From positions 1 to 64,000 of the forward strand of contig CAWFLT010000005.1 in NCBI GenBank assembly GCA_963816795.1: a stretch of DNA of 64,000 bases, in the 5' to 3' direction. A model generated the notes under the pieces. That model searched no databases. It was not told the DNA's origin and worked only from the letters and a program-made list of their open reading frames with translations. Positions 42,570-51,864 of the stretch are shown piece by piece. Position 1 is the first letter of the stretch. Every line of letters starts with the position of its first letter. Position numbers and translations under genes: made by a program. The stretch comes from CAWFLT01 sp963816795 (lineage in GTDB: Bacteria > Acidobacteriota > Vicinamibacteria > Vicinamibacterales > SCN-69-37).

Positions 42570-42720
42570 TCATAGACATGAAGGCAATGAAGCGGCTGAA
42601 GGCCATGAAGGTTGCAGGCGGGTCTGGAACGCCCGGCGTCGTCCGGATGGGCGGGCACGCCCGCCAGACGCCGGGCGTCTTCATGCGCTTCACGCCCTTC
42701 ATTCCCTTCACGTCATGAAG
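42570..42720. repeat. Palindromic repeat, copy 4 (short form)
   Basis: Outer arms of ATGAAGNNN periodicity (42577-42612, and on the complement 42680-42720) enclose ACGCCCGGCGTC pairing with GACGCCGGGCGT, around a GGGCGGGCACGCCCGCC hairpin. It lacks the long third stem of copies 1 and 3. A small hairpin AGGCTGC/GCAGCCT (42544-42568) lies just before it. The remaining 42721-42825 shows nothing recognisable apart from CTCCGTGT-type simple sequence. Confidence 0.8.
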
Positions 42721-42825
42721 ACCTTGATCTGGGTAGCGAGACAAGAGGTTTACCCCTCGAGACTCCGTGTGCCCCGTGCGTCTCCGTCTCTCCGTGTTCT
42801 GAAGCGAAGCCCTTTGTCACGTGAT

Positions 42826-43706
42826 TCAGATCGCGTCGAGAATCTTGCGCGCCGCCTGGAGCTCCTTGAGCTGCGCTTTGCTCAGCGTGGGAAACTTCAG
42901 ATCCATCTCTTCGAGCGCGTCGACGATGGCGGCGGCCACGACCAGGCGCGTGAACCACTTGTGGTCGGCCGGGACGACGTACCACGGCGCGTGCGGCGTC
43001 GCGGTCTCCCGGATCGTCTCCTCATAGGCGCGCTGGTAGTCCTTCCAGTGCGTCCGCTCCTTCGCGTCGGCGACGGAGAACTTCCAGTTCTTGGAGGGCT
43101 TGTCCAGGCGCTCGAGCAGCCGCTCCTTCTGCTCTTTGCGCGAGACGTGGAGGAAGAACTTCCTGACCGCGATGCCGTTGCGGGTCAGGTACCGTTCGAA
43201 GTTGCGGATGTCTTCGAACCGCTCGTCGAAGATGTTCTTCGTGACGAGCGTCTTCGGCAGCCGTTGCCGCTCGAGAATCTCGGGATGCACGCGGACCACG
43301 AGCGTTTCTTCGTAGTACGACCGGTTGAAGATGCCGATGCGGCCGCGCTCGGGGAGGCAGCATGTCGTCCGCCAGAGGAAGTCGTGATCGAGCTCCTGGT
43401 TGGACGGCGCTTTGAACGAGAACACCTGACAGCCCTGCGGGTTGATCCCCGACATGACGTGCTTGATGGTGCCATCCTTGCCGGCGGCATCCAGCGCCTG
43501 GAAGACGAGGAGCAGGGCCCAGCGATCCTGCGCGTAGAGCTTTTCCTGCAGTTCCCGGAGCCGGCCGATGCCCGTTCTGGAGCCATTCCTCGGCCCGGCG
43601 ACGCGAATCCACGGCAGCCGGTGTCCGAGGGGTCCACGTCTTTCAGGCGGAACTTCTTGCCGTGCGACACGCGATAGCGCTTGGAAAACCGTTCGGCCAG
43701 CGACAT
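42826..43706 (-). CDS. ppk2: Polyphosphate kinase 2 family phosphotransferase, frameshifted
   Basis: Transfers phosphate between polyphosphate and nucleotides in the cytosol. About 290 residues. The Walker A region reads QALDAAGKDGTIKHVMSG, Walker B and lid NRSYYEETLVVRVHPE, and the nucleotide-binding tail WKFSVADAKERTHWKDYQRA then PWYVVPADHKWFTRLVVA, all typical of the polyphosphate:AMP/ADP phosphotransferase subfamily. Two single-base shifts (near 43620 and 43560) interrupt the N-terminal third. ATG at 43706 (MSLAERFSKRYRVSHGKKF) follows a GGAGGAGAA site. Follows the unknown secreted protein gene with only 10 bases between, so it may be last in that operon. Confidence 0.9.
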
Positions 43707-43716
43707 GGTTCTCCTC

Positions 43717-45414
43717 CTACTTGGCGCCAGCCGCGCGCGGCGCCGCGACCGCGTCAGGCTGCCGCTCGAGACCCACGAGGCTCCAGCCGCCGCTGTCGCG
43801 GCGGAAGTACGTCCGCACCGGCTGTCGCCACTGCGGATACGCCGGACTCTCAGCCGAAATATCGATCGCGATCCAGCTGCCGGCAGCGGTGGGCAAGCCG
43901 GGGGGCGCGTCGATGGACGCGGTCGTGCTCTGCGCTTGCGCCAGCGGGCGCACCTCGTCCGTCGCGTTGTCGAACAGCCCCCAGGCGGCGCGGTAGCTGG
44001 CCGGGCTCCTGGCGACGTTGGCAGCGACGGCGGCGTTCTCGAACGTCAACCGGCCGTTCGGCTCCAGGCGCGGATTGACGATCGGATTGACCGCCGTCAG
44101 GTACGTCGCGGCGATCTTGTCGCGGCGCTTGATCAGGACGTCGGCCAGATGCTTTTCGGCGACTGGATCGCTGAACTGCCCGGTGTGGACGGCGGCCCGG
44201 ATGAGCTCGTCGGTGAAGGCGGCGACCCGGCGCGCCGCCCAGAACGCGTCGTCGTCGCGCATCTCCAGATACGCGGTCGTCGGCGTCTGCGGCTTCCAGG
44301 TCCTGGGATCGAACGCGTCGCCTTCGAACTTCCCGACCGACGGGTACTCGACATAGCGGACGGTTTGCCACGGGCTCAGCGCGAATCCGAACGAGAACAG
44401 GCGGCGACGCGTCGCGGCGCCCTCATAGAAATACTCCGAGCCGAGGTCCCACTCGTGCCTGGCGTTGGACATGCCGAACGTCGACCCGACGTCCTGCAGG
44501 TAGTGCTTGATCGTCGATCGTCCCGGCCGGGTTTCGAGCGCGTCCATCGTGTTCGCCGCTTTGAGATCGGTGAGGTTCGTCCACGCGCCGAAGACGCGGA
44601 GCGCCCGCAGCTCACGGCGATGCTCGTGCGGCACCACGTCGTTCGGATCGTCCGGCCGCGTGCCGGCGTAGAGGAAGTTGCCCAGAATCTTCCCCGGAAT
44701 CAGCCGGCCGGCGATGACGCGGTAGGTGCCGTCCGGGCGCCGCGCCACGCGTTCGAGAATCACGTCGATGTCGTCCTGCGTGAAGGGCGTCCGCACGCCG
44801 GATGGACGCCGAATCGTCGCCTCGGGATCGATCTCCGCCCGCCTGGGATCGAACGTCGTGATGAAGGACTCGACCTGGTTGTAGCCAAGCGCCCAGAAAA
44901 TCTTCGTCGCGATGGCGACCGACGCCGTCGCGCCCTCCGGATACGCCGGCGCGTCGAACTCGAGGAACCAGGTCTCGCCCCTGGCGTCTCTGGCGGTGAA
45001 CCCGGGATGCATGCCGGCGGTTTTTTCGCGGATGAGCACCCAGCGCGACGGATCGGGAGGCGCGCCGGCATTGGCGCCGCGTTCGATCTCGGCGACGCTG
45101 AGGGGCGTGGTGCCGATCCGGTTCGTGAACCAGCTCGAATCGGGCACCTCGTCGATCGTGTTGATGTTCTTCGCCCGCAGGCCGGACGGCTTGTGAGACG
45201 AGGTCACGAACAGGTTGATCACGAGCTCGTACATCGTCGGAATCTCGTACGGTCGCGCGCCGGACGCGTCCTGCGATTCGGGCTCGCGCGCGATCGGATC
45301 GTCACTGTAGAAGCGCGGCGCCCGCGTCGACACGGTTGGAGCGCCAAGAGCGATCGCGGCGCCGGCCGCGATCAGCAGGCGGACCACCGTTGTTGGCAGC
45401 GGTGTTCGTGACAC
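43717..45414 (-). CDS. Secreted conserved protein of unknown function
   Basis: An intact protein of about 565 residues with an N-terminal signal sequence (VVRLLIAAGAAIALGAP). No family is recognised with confidence. Conserved-looking blocks include SGLRAKNINTIDEVPDSSWF, ILGNFLYAGTRPDDPNDVVP, FGAWTNLTDLKAANTMDAL, KHYLQDVGSTFG and DDDAFWAARRVAAFTDELI; the sequence DLKAANT with KHYLQDVGSTFG recalls the catalytic and metal-binding loops of atypical kinases, a weak hint only. GTG at 45414 is preferred because GAGGGG lies seven bases upstream; a TTG at 45429 is alternative. It overlaps or abuts the outer-membrane protein gene, so the two probably work together at the cell envelope. Confidence 0.7.
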   Translation of the reverse strand: MSRTPLPTTVVRLLIAAGAAIALGAPTVSTRAPRFYSDDPIAREPESQDASGARPYEIPTMYELVINLFVTSSHKPSGLRAKNINTIDEVPDSSWFTNRIGTTPLSVAEIERGANAGAPPDPSRWVLIREKTAGMHPGFTARDARGETWFLEFDAPAYPEGATASVAIATKIFWALGYNQVESFITTFDPRRAEIDPEATIRRPSGVRTPFTQDDIDVILERVARRPDGTYRVIAGRLIPGKILGNFLYAGTRPDDPNDVVPHEHRRELRALRVFGAWTNLTDLKAANTMDALETRPGRSTIKHYLQDVGSTFGMSNARHEWDLGSEYFYEGAATRRRLFSFGFALSPWQTVRYVEYPSVGKFEGDAFDPRTWKPQTPTTAYLEMRDDDAFWAARRVAAFTDELIRAAVHTGQFSDPVAEKHLADVLIKRRDKIAATYLTAVNPIVNPRLEPNGRLTFENAAVAANVARSPASYRAAWGLFDNATDEVRPLAQAQSTTASIDAPPGLPTAAGSWIAIDISAESPAYPQWRQPVRTYFRRDSGGWSLVGLERQPDAVAAPRAAGAK

Positions 45415-45425
45415 GTGGCAACCCC

Positions 45426-46628
45426 TCAAAATGCCGCCGAGGCCGAAAAGACGAACACGAGCCCTTCGCGGCTCTTCGCGACTTCGACGCGAAGCGGCGT
45501 CGTGAAGGGTCCGTGGAAGCGGATGCCGAAACCGATATCCGTGTGAAGTCCATGCAGGTCCAACTCGGACGTCTGCGCCGTGACCTTGCCGGCGTCATAG
45601 AACACGGCGGTCTCGAAGAAGCGGTTGACCATGATGCGCCACTCGGCCTGCAACAGCAGCGCATTCCGATCGCGAAAGCGCGCGCTGCCGAAACCGCGCA
45701 GCGTGGATCCGCTGCCGAGCTGCGGCAGCATGAAGAACGGGATCTGCTGATCGCGTTTCGCGAACGCGGTTTCGACCCGGCCCCGCAGCGAGATCACCCA
45801 GGCCTCGCGCAGGATGGGAATGTGCTGGATTGCTTCGTAGTCGATCTGCTGAAATCCGAACGCGTCGTCCGTGTCCGTGTAGTCCTGGAGCCCAATCCCA
45901 AAGGCGCCGCCGCGGCGCGAATAGCCGGGCGACGTCCGCCAGTCCAGACCCGCCCACGCCTGCGTGCGCAGATAGGTGACGGTGGCGCCCAAACCCGGCA
46001 GGGTGTCGGCTGTGTACACCGTCTCGACCGAGGGCGAACTGCCCAGCCCCGGCCGCTGCTCCCACTGCGACCATTCGACACCTCCGCCGATCACCAGGTA
46101 GCGGCGTGTCGGCCGGCCGGCGAGCGTCACCGCACCGTACGGCTGCGTGAATCTGAAGTTTGTCCTGGCGTCTACTGACGTGTCGGTCCCAACGCCGTAG
46201 AAACTCACCTGCGTGGCGTCGCGCCAGCCGCCAAGCATGGTCAGCGCGCCGCGCCGGCGAAACAGCCGCGGGGCGACGAACTCGGCCTCCATCCGCTTGT
46301 AGCCCGAGAACGTATAGCTCCCACGGACATCGATCATGTTGTACGAGCTCAGGCGCTGGCGATAGCCAGCGCCGACCGTCAATCCGCCGCCCGGATACGC
46401 GCTCCTGAAGAACGGATGCCACCGGAGCCCGCCGCCGGCCAGGACGCCTTCGGCCCGTGCGAGCAGGTGCTCGGCGGTGTCTGGAACATGGGGGTGTAAG
46501 CGCTGTGGCCTTTTCGGCTTGCTCTCGCTCGATGGCGGCTGTGCGCGTGGCCGGCTCAGCGGTTTGTCCCGCCGCCGATCCGCCGACCAGCAGTACCGCG
46601 AACAGAGAAGTGCCGTCGTCCGAAACAT
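45426..46628 (-). CDS. Outer-membrane beta-barrel protein (BamA/D15-like surface antigen), N-terminus frameshifted
   Basis: About 400 residues ending in alternating beta-strand pattern and a terminal aromatic (SASAAF), typical of outer-membrane barrels. The C-terminal half resembles the surface-antigen D15 domain: STLRGFGSARFRDRNALLLQ (the RGF/RGY loop motif), EWRIMVNRFFETAVFYDAG and HTDIGFGIRFHGPF. An N-terminal signal peptide can be read in pieces (MFRTTALL, then FAVLLVGGSAAGQT after a shift near 46600, then a second shift near 46500). No POTRA domain is visible. Coupled to the downstream secreted protein; possible roles are secretion or surface display of that protein. Confidence 0.75.
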   Translation of the reverse strand: MFRTTALLCSRYCWSADRRRDKPLSRPRAQPPSSESKPKRPQRLHPHVPDTAEHLLARAEGVLAGGGLRWHPFFRSAYPGGGLTVGAGYRQRLSSYNMIDVRGSYTFSGYKRMEAEFVAPRLFRRRGALTMLGGWRDATQVSFYGVGTDTSVDARTNFRFTQPYGAVTLAGRPTRRYLVIGGGVEWSQWEQRPGLGSSPSVETVYTADTLPGLGATVTYLRTQAWAGLDWRTSPGYSRRGGAFGIGLQDYTDTDDAFGFQQIDYEAIQHIPILREAWVISLRGRVETAFAKRDQQIPFFMLPQLGSGSTLRGFGSARFRDRNALLLQAEWRIMVNRFFETAVFYDAGKVTAQTSELDLHGLHTDIGFGIRFHGPFTTPLRVEVAKSREGLVFVFSASAAF

Positions 46629-46673
46629 CCGGCGATTGTAGGCGAACTGCGCGGACCGCGAGATCGAGGTAGG

Positions 46674-47099
46674 ATGCCGGTCATGCCGACAGCGCAGCCG
46701 CTCAAAGACTGTCGCGTGCTTGTGGTCGATGACGACGACCCGGCGCGCGAAGTGCTGCGGGCGCTGCTCGAAGCGGCCGGCGCGGTGGTGTCCACCGCCG
46801 CTTCCGTTGCCGCGGCATGGTCAGAGATCGATCGCTCGTTGCCCGAGGTCATGATCGTGGATCTCGGCATGCCGATCGTGGACGGCTTCACCTTCGTCGA
46901 ACAGCTTCGTCTGAGATCGGCCGCGGCGGGCGGGCTGGTCCCGGTCGCGGCATTGACCGGCTACCTGTCGGCGGAAGATCGCGCGCGCGCGACCCGCGCC
47001 GGGTTCCAGGCCTACCTGGTCAAGCCCGTCGAGCCGGCCGATCTGCTCGATACCGTCGTGAGGCTCGCCCGCATGCCTCAGTCCGGGTCAGCCGAATGA
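46674..47099 (+). CDS. Single-domain response regulator
   Basis: A 141-residue CheY-like receiver: acidic pocket VLVVDDDD, phospho-acceptor Asp in MIVDLGMP, the Thr position in VAALTGY, and the conserved Lys in YLVKPVEP. No output domain follows, so it acts by protein contact or in a phosphorelay. A second ATG (46683) is equally plausible as start. The TGA overlaps the MscS-type channel ATG (ATGA), a translational coupling that hints at a functional link. No histidine kinase gene lies in the window. Confidence 0.92.
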   Translation: MPVMPTAQPLKDCRVLVVDDDDPAREVLRALLEAAGAVVSTAASVAAAWSEIDRSLPEVMIVDLGMPIVDGFTFVEQLRLRSAAAGGLVPVAALTGYLSAEDRARATRAGFQAYLVKPVEPADLLDTVVRLARMPQSGSAE

Positions 47100-48778
47100 G
47101 TCCTGTGCCACGCCACCCAATCGTCCGACTTGGCAGCCTTCTCTCGGTGACGGTCGCCCTGCTGATCGCGGGAGCGGCGGCGGAGGCGTTCGCCCAGGGC
47201 GGCGACGCCGGGAAAAGCGAACCGGCAGGTCAGGAAGAGCGCAGTACTCTGACCCGCGCGCCCGTGATTATCGACGGCGAGACGTTGTTTGCGGTGCGAG
47301 GCCTCTCCGCCTATCCCGCCGAGGACCGCGCACGCGTCATCGCCGAGCGCATCCGCACGCTGGCGGCGAATCGAGCGATCGCGTCTCCCTCGGTGACCCT
47401 GGACGACCAACCTGGGCTCACCCGGATTCTCGGCAACGGCATCCTCCTGGCCGTGGTGTACGACGAAGATGCCGCGCTCGAGGCCGTCGATCGCAGCATC
47501 CTGGCGGAGGCGTACCGGCTCCGGGTGGTCGCCGCGATCGAAGGTTATCGCGCCGCGAGGCAGCCGGCCCTGCTGCAGCGGCACGCGCTGATGGCCGGCG
47601 GCGCCACGCTCGGGTTGCTGGTCGCCGCATACGGCCTGTTCCGGCTGCGCCGGTGGGTGCGGCGGCGCGTCGAGCGGCGGTACTCGGGCGTGGTCCACGA
47701 TCTCTCGTTTCAGTCCCTGCAGGTGATCAAAGCCGAGCACATGTGGCGGGTCTTCCAGGGCGCGCTCACCTTGCTCTGGGGCATCCTCGTCGTCGCGTTG
47801 TTCTACGCGTACTTGCGCTTTACGCTCGGGTTGTTTCCGTGGACGCGCGGCTTGTCGAACGGCCTCGTCACCCTCGCCGTCGACCCGTTGCGCTTTCTCG
47901 GCCAACAGCTCATCGCGCAGGTCCCGAATCTCGTGTTCCTCGCGATCCTCTTCCTGATCACGCGATTCGTGATCAGGATGGTGCGGTTCTTCTTCGAGGG
48001 CGTCGCGGCGGGAACGGTCAAGCTGCCTAACTTCGACGCCGAGTGGGCAGTACCGACCTACAAGCTGGTGCGCACGCTCATCGTCGCGCTGGCGCTGGTC
48101 GTCGCCTATCCGTACGTGCCGGGGTCGGACACCGATGCGTTCAGGGGCATCTCGATTTTTGCCGGGTTGGTGTTCTCCCTGGGGTCGTCGTCGCTCGTGG
48201 GCAACCTGATCGCCGGCTACAGCATGACCTACCGGCGGGCGTTCAGGCCCGGCGATCGCGTCCGCATCGGCGAGCACGTCGGCGAAGTGGTCCAGATGCG
48301 GCTGCTCGCGACACATCTGCGCACGGCGAAGCACGAGGAAGTCATCGTGCCGAACTCCGCAATCGTCGGGGCGGAGGTCGTGAACTACACTTCATTCGCG
48401 CGCAGCAACGGCCTGATTCTCCACACCACCGTGGGCATCGGCTACGAAACGCCGTGGCGGCAGGTCGAGGCGATGCTCATCGAGGCGGCAAACCGCACGC
48501 CTGGCTTGTGGCAGGAGCCGCCGCCGTTCGTTCTCCAGACCGGGCTCGGAGACTTCTGCATCACCTACGAGATCAACGTGTACTGCGACACGCCGCACCT
48601 GATGCGGAAGCTCTACGCAGACCTGCACCGCAACATTCTCGACGTCTTCAATGAGTACGGCGTCCAGATCATGACGCCCGCGTACGAAGGGGATCCCGAG
48701 CAGCCGAAGCTGGTGCCGAAAGAGAATTGGTACACGGCGCCGGCGCATCCGCCCGGCGCGCGAGAAGCCAAAAGTTAG
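47096..48778 (+). CDS. MscS-family mechanosensitive channel
   Basis: Inner-membrane channel of about 560 residues. Signal peptide (LLSVTVALLIAGAAAEAFA), a periplasmic domain of some 130 residues, then membrane spans (LMAGGATLGLLVAAYGLF, LTLLWGILVVALFYAYLRF, LVFLAILFLITRFVIRMV, LIVALALVVAYPYVPG) and the MscS core: FAGLVFSLGSSSLVGNLIAG pore helix, RRAFRPGDRVRIGEHVGEVV beta domain, VIVPNSAIVGAEVVNYT and the alpha/beta C-terminal domain ending GVQIMTPAYEGDP. The family releases solutes on osmotic downshift; the extra periplasmic domain resembles larger YbdG/YnaI-type members. Intact. Converges with the methyltransferase gene (22 bases between). Confidence 0.92.
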   Translation: MSPVPRHPIVRLGSLLSVTVALLIAGAAAEAFAQGGDAGKSEPAGQEERSTLTRAPVIIDGETLFAVRGLSAYPAEDRARVIAERIRTLAANRAIASPSVTLDDQPGLTRILGNGILLAVVYDEDAALEAVDRSILAEAYRLRVVAAIEGYRAARQPALLQRHALMAGGATLGLLVAAYGLFRLRRWVRRRVERRYSGVVHDLSFQSLQVIKAEHMWRVFQGALTLLWGILVVALFYAYLRFTLGLFPWTRGLSNGLVTLAVDPLRFLGQQLIAQVPNLVFLAILFLITRFVIRMVRFFFEGVAAGTVKLPNFDAEWAVPTYKLVRTLIVALALVVAYPYVPGSDTDAFRGISIFAGLVFSLGSSSLVGNLIAGYSMTYRRAFRPGDRVRIGEHVGEVVQMRLLATHLRTAKHEEVIVPNSAIVGAEVVNYTSFARSNGLILHTTVGIGYETPWRQVEAMLIEAANRTPGLWQEPPPFVLQTGLGDFCITYEINVYCDTPHLMRKLYADLHRNILDVFNEYGVQIMTPAYEGDPEQPKLVPKENWYTAPAHPPGAREAKS

Positions 48779-48799
48779 AAATCGCAGGGTTGGGCCGTC

Positions 48800-49562
48800 T
48801 CACTTCAGTCGCGTCCCGGAATACTCACTGAAGATCCCGGCGATCACGGTGCGCTCTGAATTGAATCCCGCACGCGTCAGCGCGGCGAGGATCACGGGAG
48901 GGGCGACGCATTGGGCGATCGTGTCCCAATAGAACCGCATGAGCCGGGAGGCGTCCGCGCTTCCGGTAATGAGCCGAGTCACACGCGGCACGATCGTGCC
49001 GAAGTACGTCCGCGCGAGCGCCGATCCCACGCCGACGCCGGCTTGGTAATCTCGAGAAGCAAGACTCTGCCATTGGGTCTGAGCACGCGTGCGTACTCTG
49101 CGAAGAGCAGATCCAGGTCACTGACGTGACGCAAGGCGTACCCCATCGTGACGAAGTCGAACCGGCTGTTCGCGAACGGCAGCCGTTCACCAAGTCCCTG
49201 AACGAAGCGCACGGTCTCTCGGGTCCGGCCGGCGGTCATCATCTGAAATGACGGATCGATTCCAGTCACGCGTCCACTCGATCCGACGACGGCTGCGGCT
49301 TCGCGCGCGAGGAGGCCGGTTCCGGTGCCGACGTCCAGCACGGTCATCCCTGTGTGGAGACCCGGCCCGCTCGAGCGCCGCACGACGGTAGTTCCGGCCC
49401 GAACCAAACGACATGATGTTCGACACTCGGTCGTAGTGGCGAGCCGACCGATCGAACATTCCGTTGACGACGCCCTGCCGATCTCGCGGCCTGCGTCCAG
49501 TAGGTGGACTGGATGGGCAGCGGCGGGTGGCCTATTTCGTTTCGGGAGGGGTTCCCGTCCAT
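48800..49562 (-). CDS. SAM-dependent methyltransferase (UbiE-like), frameshifted
   Basis: Class I methyltransferase, about 253 residues. Opening MFDRSARHYDRVSNIMSFGS is the UbiE/COQ5-type start; motif I is TVLDVGTGTGLLAREA, followed by GIDPSFQMM, ERLPFANSRFDFVTMGYALR and RPNGRVLLLEITKP; the C-terminal part (YFGTIVPRVTRLITGS, RFYWDTIAQCVAPP) is typical of this branch. Shifts near 49470, 49370 and 49030. Start at 49562 is tentative and overlaps the end of the FAD-enzyme gene. As it is distant from quinone genes but adjacent to polyketide genes, it likely methylates an aryl polyene head group; inference from context. Confidence 0.8.
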
Positions 49563-50933
49563 CTCTGCTCACCTCGATGTGGCGCGTGACGGTGTTGCTC
49601 GCGCGCGCGCGGCGGCGACTCGCTGTCACTCCGCGATTGGTCGGCGTGGTGGACTCTGAACGACGGAGCGAACCGAAGCCAGCGTTGCAGGCGAACGAGG
49701 CCAAAGAACAAGGCGACCCAGCAGCGCGTCCGGAATGCGGGCTGCCAGTAGCCGGCGAAGACGCTGACGAGCGACGCGAAACATGTGCGGCGGCGGGTCC
49801 TCGCTGAAGAAGAGATCGCGGAATTCCGGGGTGTAGAAGCCGAGCACGAACCGCCGGAACGAGAGGTACCGCTGCCGCTGGCGCCGGGCGAACCGACCGA
49901 AGCGCCGCGCGGACAGGTCGCCCGCCGCCAGCCCGGCGGCCACGGCCTGCGCCGCCTCGACACCGGACTCGAGCGCGATGGCCACGCCGGTCGAAAACAC
50001 GGGATCGAGAAACGAACCGGCATCGCCGGCGAGCAGCCAGCGATCGCCGGCATACGCGCGCGAGCTGAACGAGAAGTCCTTCTCGACGCGCACCGGCCAC
50101 TCCCGCCGGGCACCGCGCCAGCAGCGCCGCCACCACCGGCGTCTCCGCGATCGCGCGCTCCAGCAGCGCCTCGTGATCCGGCGACGGCCTGCGCCCGAAA
50201 TGCGGCGCGCGGCAGCACGACGCCGACGCTCATCAGCTCGCCAGAGATCGGAATCAGCCAGAACCATCCGAGATCGCCGCGCGAGACGATGCGGATGTCG
50301 CCGGAGCGGCGGCCCGTCTGCCGCGGCACTCCGGAGTAGTGCGAGAACACCGCGATGTTGGCGAGCCGAGGCTCGTCGATGCGCAGACCGAACTTGCGCG
50401 ACAGCAGCCCGCCGCGGCCCGACGCGTCGATGATCGCGCGCGCACGGACGCGTGACGCGGTGCCGGTCGCCCTCCGTGGTCGCTGCACCGTCGCGGTCAC
50501 GCCGTCGGCGTCGAAGGCGACGTCGAGCGATGCGGTGCCGCTCGTGCACCTCGACGCCGCTGCGACGCGGCGTGGCGCAGCAGCAGATCGTCGAAGTCGG
50601 CGCGCGGCACCTGCCAGGTCTGCGGCGTCGGCACGCCAGGCGCGATGCCGAAGTCGGCGTACCGCTCGGCGCGTCCGTCTGCCAGCATGAACGTCGCGCC
50701 CCACTTTTCCGGAAACGACGCGCGCCGCACGAGATCGTCCGCGCCAATGGCGACGAGGGCATCGTTGACCGACGCGAGCAGGGACTCGCCGATGTGGAAA
50801 CGCGGAAAGCTGTCGCGTTCGAACAGCTTGACCGAGTGACCGTGCTCGCGCCAGCCAGGCTGAGGCCGCCGAGCCGGCCGGACCGCCGCCAGCGACGATG
50901 ACGTCGCAGTCGAACGCTGCGCGCGTCCGGCAT
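49532..50933 (-). CDS. FAD-dependent halogenase-like monooxygenase, frameshifted
   Basis: Flavoenzyme of the tryptophan-halogenase-like/geranylgeranyl-reductase superfamily, about 465 residues. N-terminal FAD site VIVAGGGPAGSAASAWLA, then FPRFHIGESLLASVNDAL (the halogenase-type GES loop), IDASGRGGLLSRKFGLRI, the sequence GDLGWFWLIPISGELMSVGV containing W-x-W-x-I-P, the fingerprint used for flavin halogenases, and WLLAGDAGSFLDPVFSTGVA. About six single-base shifts, notably near 50915, 50845, 50540, 50120 and 49770. C-terminal end at 49532 overlaps the methyltransferase start. Xanthomonadin and flexirubin clusters carry such enzymes. Whether it halogenates or hydroxylates cannot be told from sequence. 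Confidence 0.8.
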
Positions 50934-50993
50934 GCCGGAGAGTATGCCATCGAACCTCGCGCAACCTCGTAGTAGAATCCCGCTACCAAACCA

Positions 50994-51864
50994 ATGCCTC
51001 GGTCGGTTGCCCCTCCGTTGCGGCCTCGGCCGCCTGCCTGGGTCGGCGATCTCTTTACGGGAAGCGAACTCTTCGACGACTCGATCGAGACGTGTTCCAG
51101 CGTACGGCTCGTCTCACGCCGCGGTGGCCGGTTCACGCTGCTCTCCGGCGTCATCGACGCCGCCGCGGCCTTGCCGGCGCCGGAACTGACGCGGGCCGTC
51201 GCGGTTCTGTACCGAGCCATGGCGCGTGAATTGACGCGTCAGGACCGTCATTGCGTTCGCATCTGGAACTTTGTTCCCGACATCCAGGGCCGACTGGCGG
51301 ATGGCGACCGGTACATGACGTTCAACGCGGGTCGATTCACCGCGTACTGCGATTGGTTCGGCGGTACGGGGGCCTTCGCGTCGACGCTTCCCACGGCCTC
51401 GGCCATCGGTGTCGGAGACGGTGCGTTGTCGGTGTACGCGCTCGCTGCCGATGAGCCCGGGCAGCCGGTCGAGAATCCACGGCAAATCCCGTCGTATCGT
51501 TACTCGTCCCGCTACGGCCTTCGGCCCCCGTGTTTTTCGCGCGCGACCAGAGTGGGATCGACGCTGCTCATCGGCGGCACCGCGAGCATTCTCGGTCAGG
51601 ATTCTCACCACGAAGGTGACATCGACGCGCAGGTTCGCGAGACCTGCGTGAATATTGCCGCGCTGATCGGCGCCGCGACCCGGCCATGCACCGGCACGCT
51701 CCAGGCGTTGCGGAATCTTCGCGTGCATGTCCGGGACGCGCACGATGCCTCGAGCGTGCGGGCGTTGCTCGACCAGCTCGTGCCCGACGTCCCGGTCGAG
51801 CTCGTTCAAGCGCCACTCTGCCGGAGGGAACTGCTCGTCGAAATCGAGGGCGTGCGCCGCGCTA
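50994..51864 (+). CDS. Chorismatase (FkbO/Hyg5/XanB2-like), supplies hydroxybenzoate
   Basis: Converts chorismate to a benzoate-type or dihydrobenzoate acid plus pyruvate. About 290 residues. The strongest mark is LIGGTASILGQDSHHEGDID, the family's TASIxGxxSxHxGD motif, followed by AQVRETCVNIAALIGAA. Upstream are FVPDIQGRLADGDRYMTFNA, GRFTAYCDWFGG and TASAIGVGDGALSVYALAAD, also typical. XanB2 of Xanthomonas makes 3- and 4-hydroxybenzoate, the starter for xanthomonadin; the subtype here is not determined. The frame runs past its natural end without a stop; a shift near 51855 would give TAG at 51862-51864, which the converging exporter shares on the other strand. Divergent from the FAD-enzyme gene with only 60 bases between, probably holding both promoters. 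Confidence 0.85.

Noticed and set aside
42063..42575. Plus-strand frames over the small DUF7662-like gene
   Set aside because: Proline/arginine-rich shadow; the minus strand carries the recognisable LTFDQIEDLLG and WW pattern once one extra base is allowed.
43681..45411. 576-codon plus-strand open frame
   Set aside because: Antisense of the secreted protein gene with signal peptide and good ribosome binding site.
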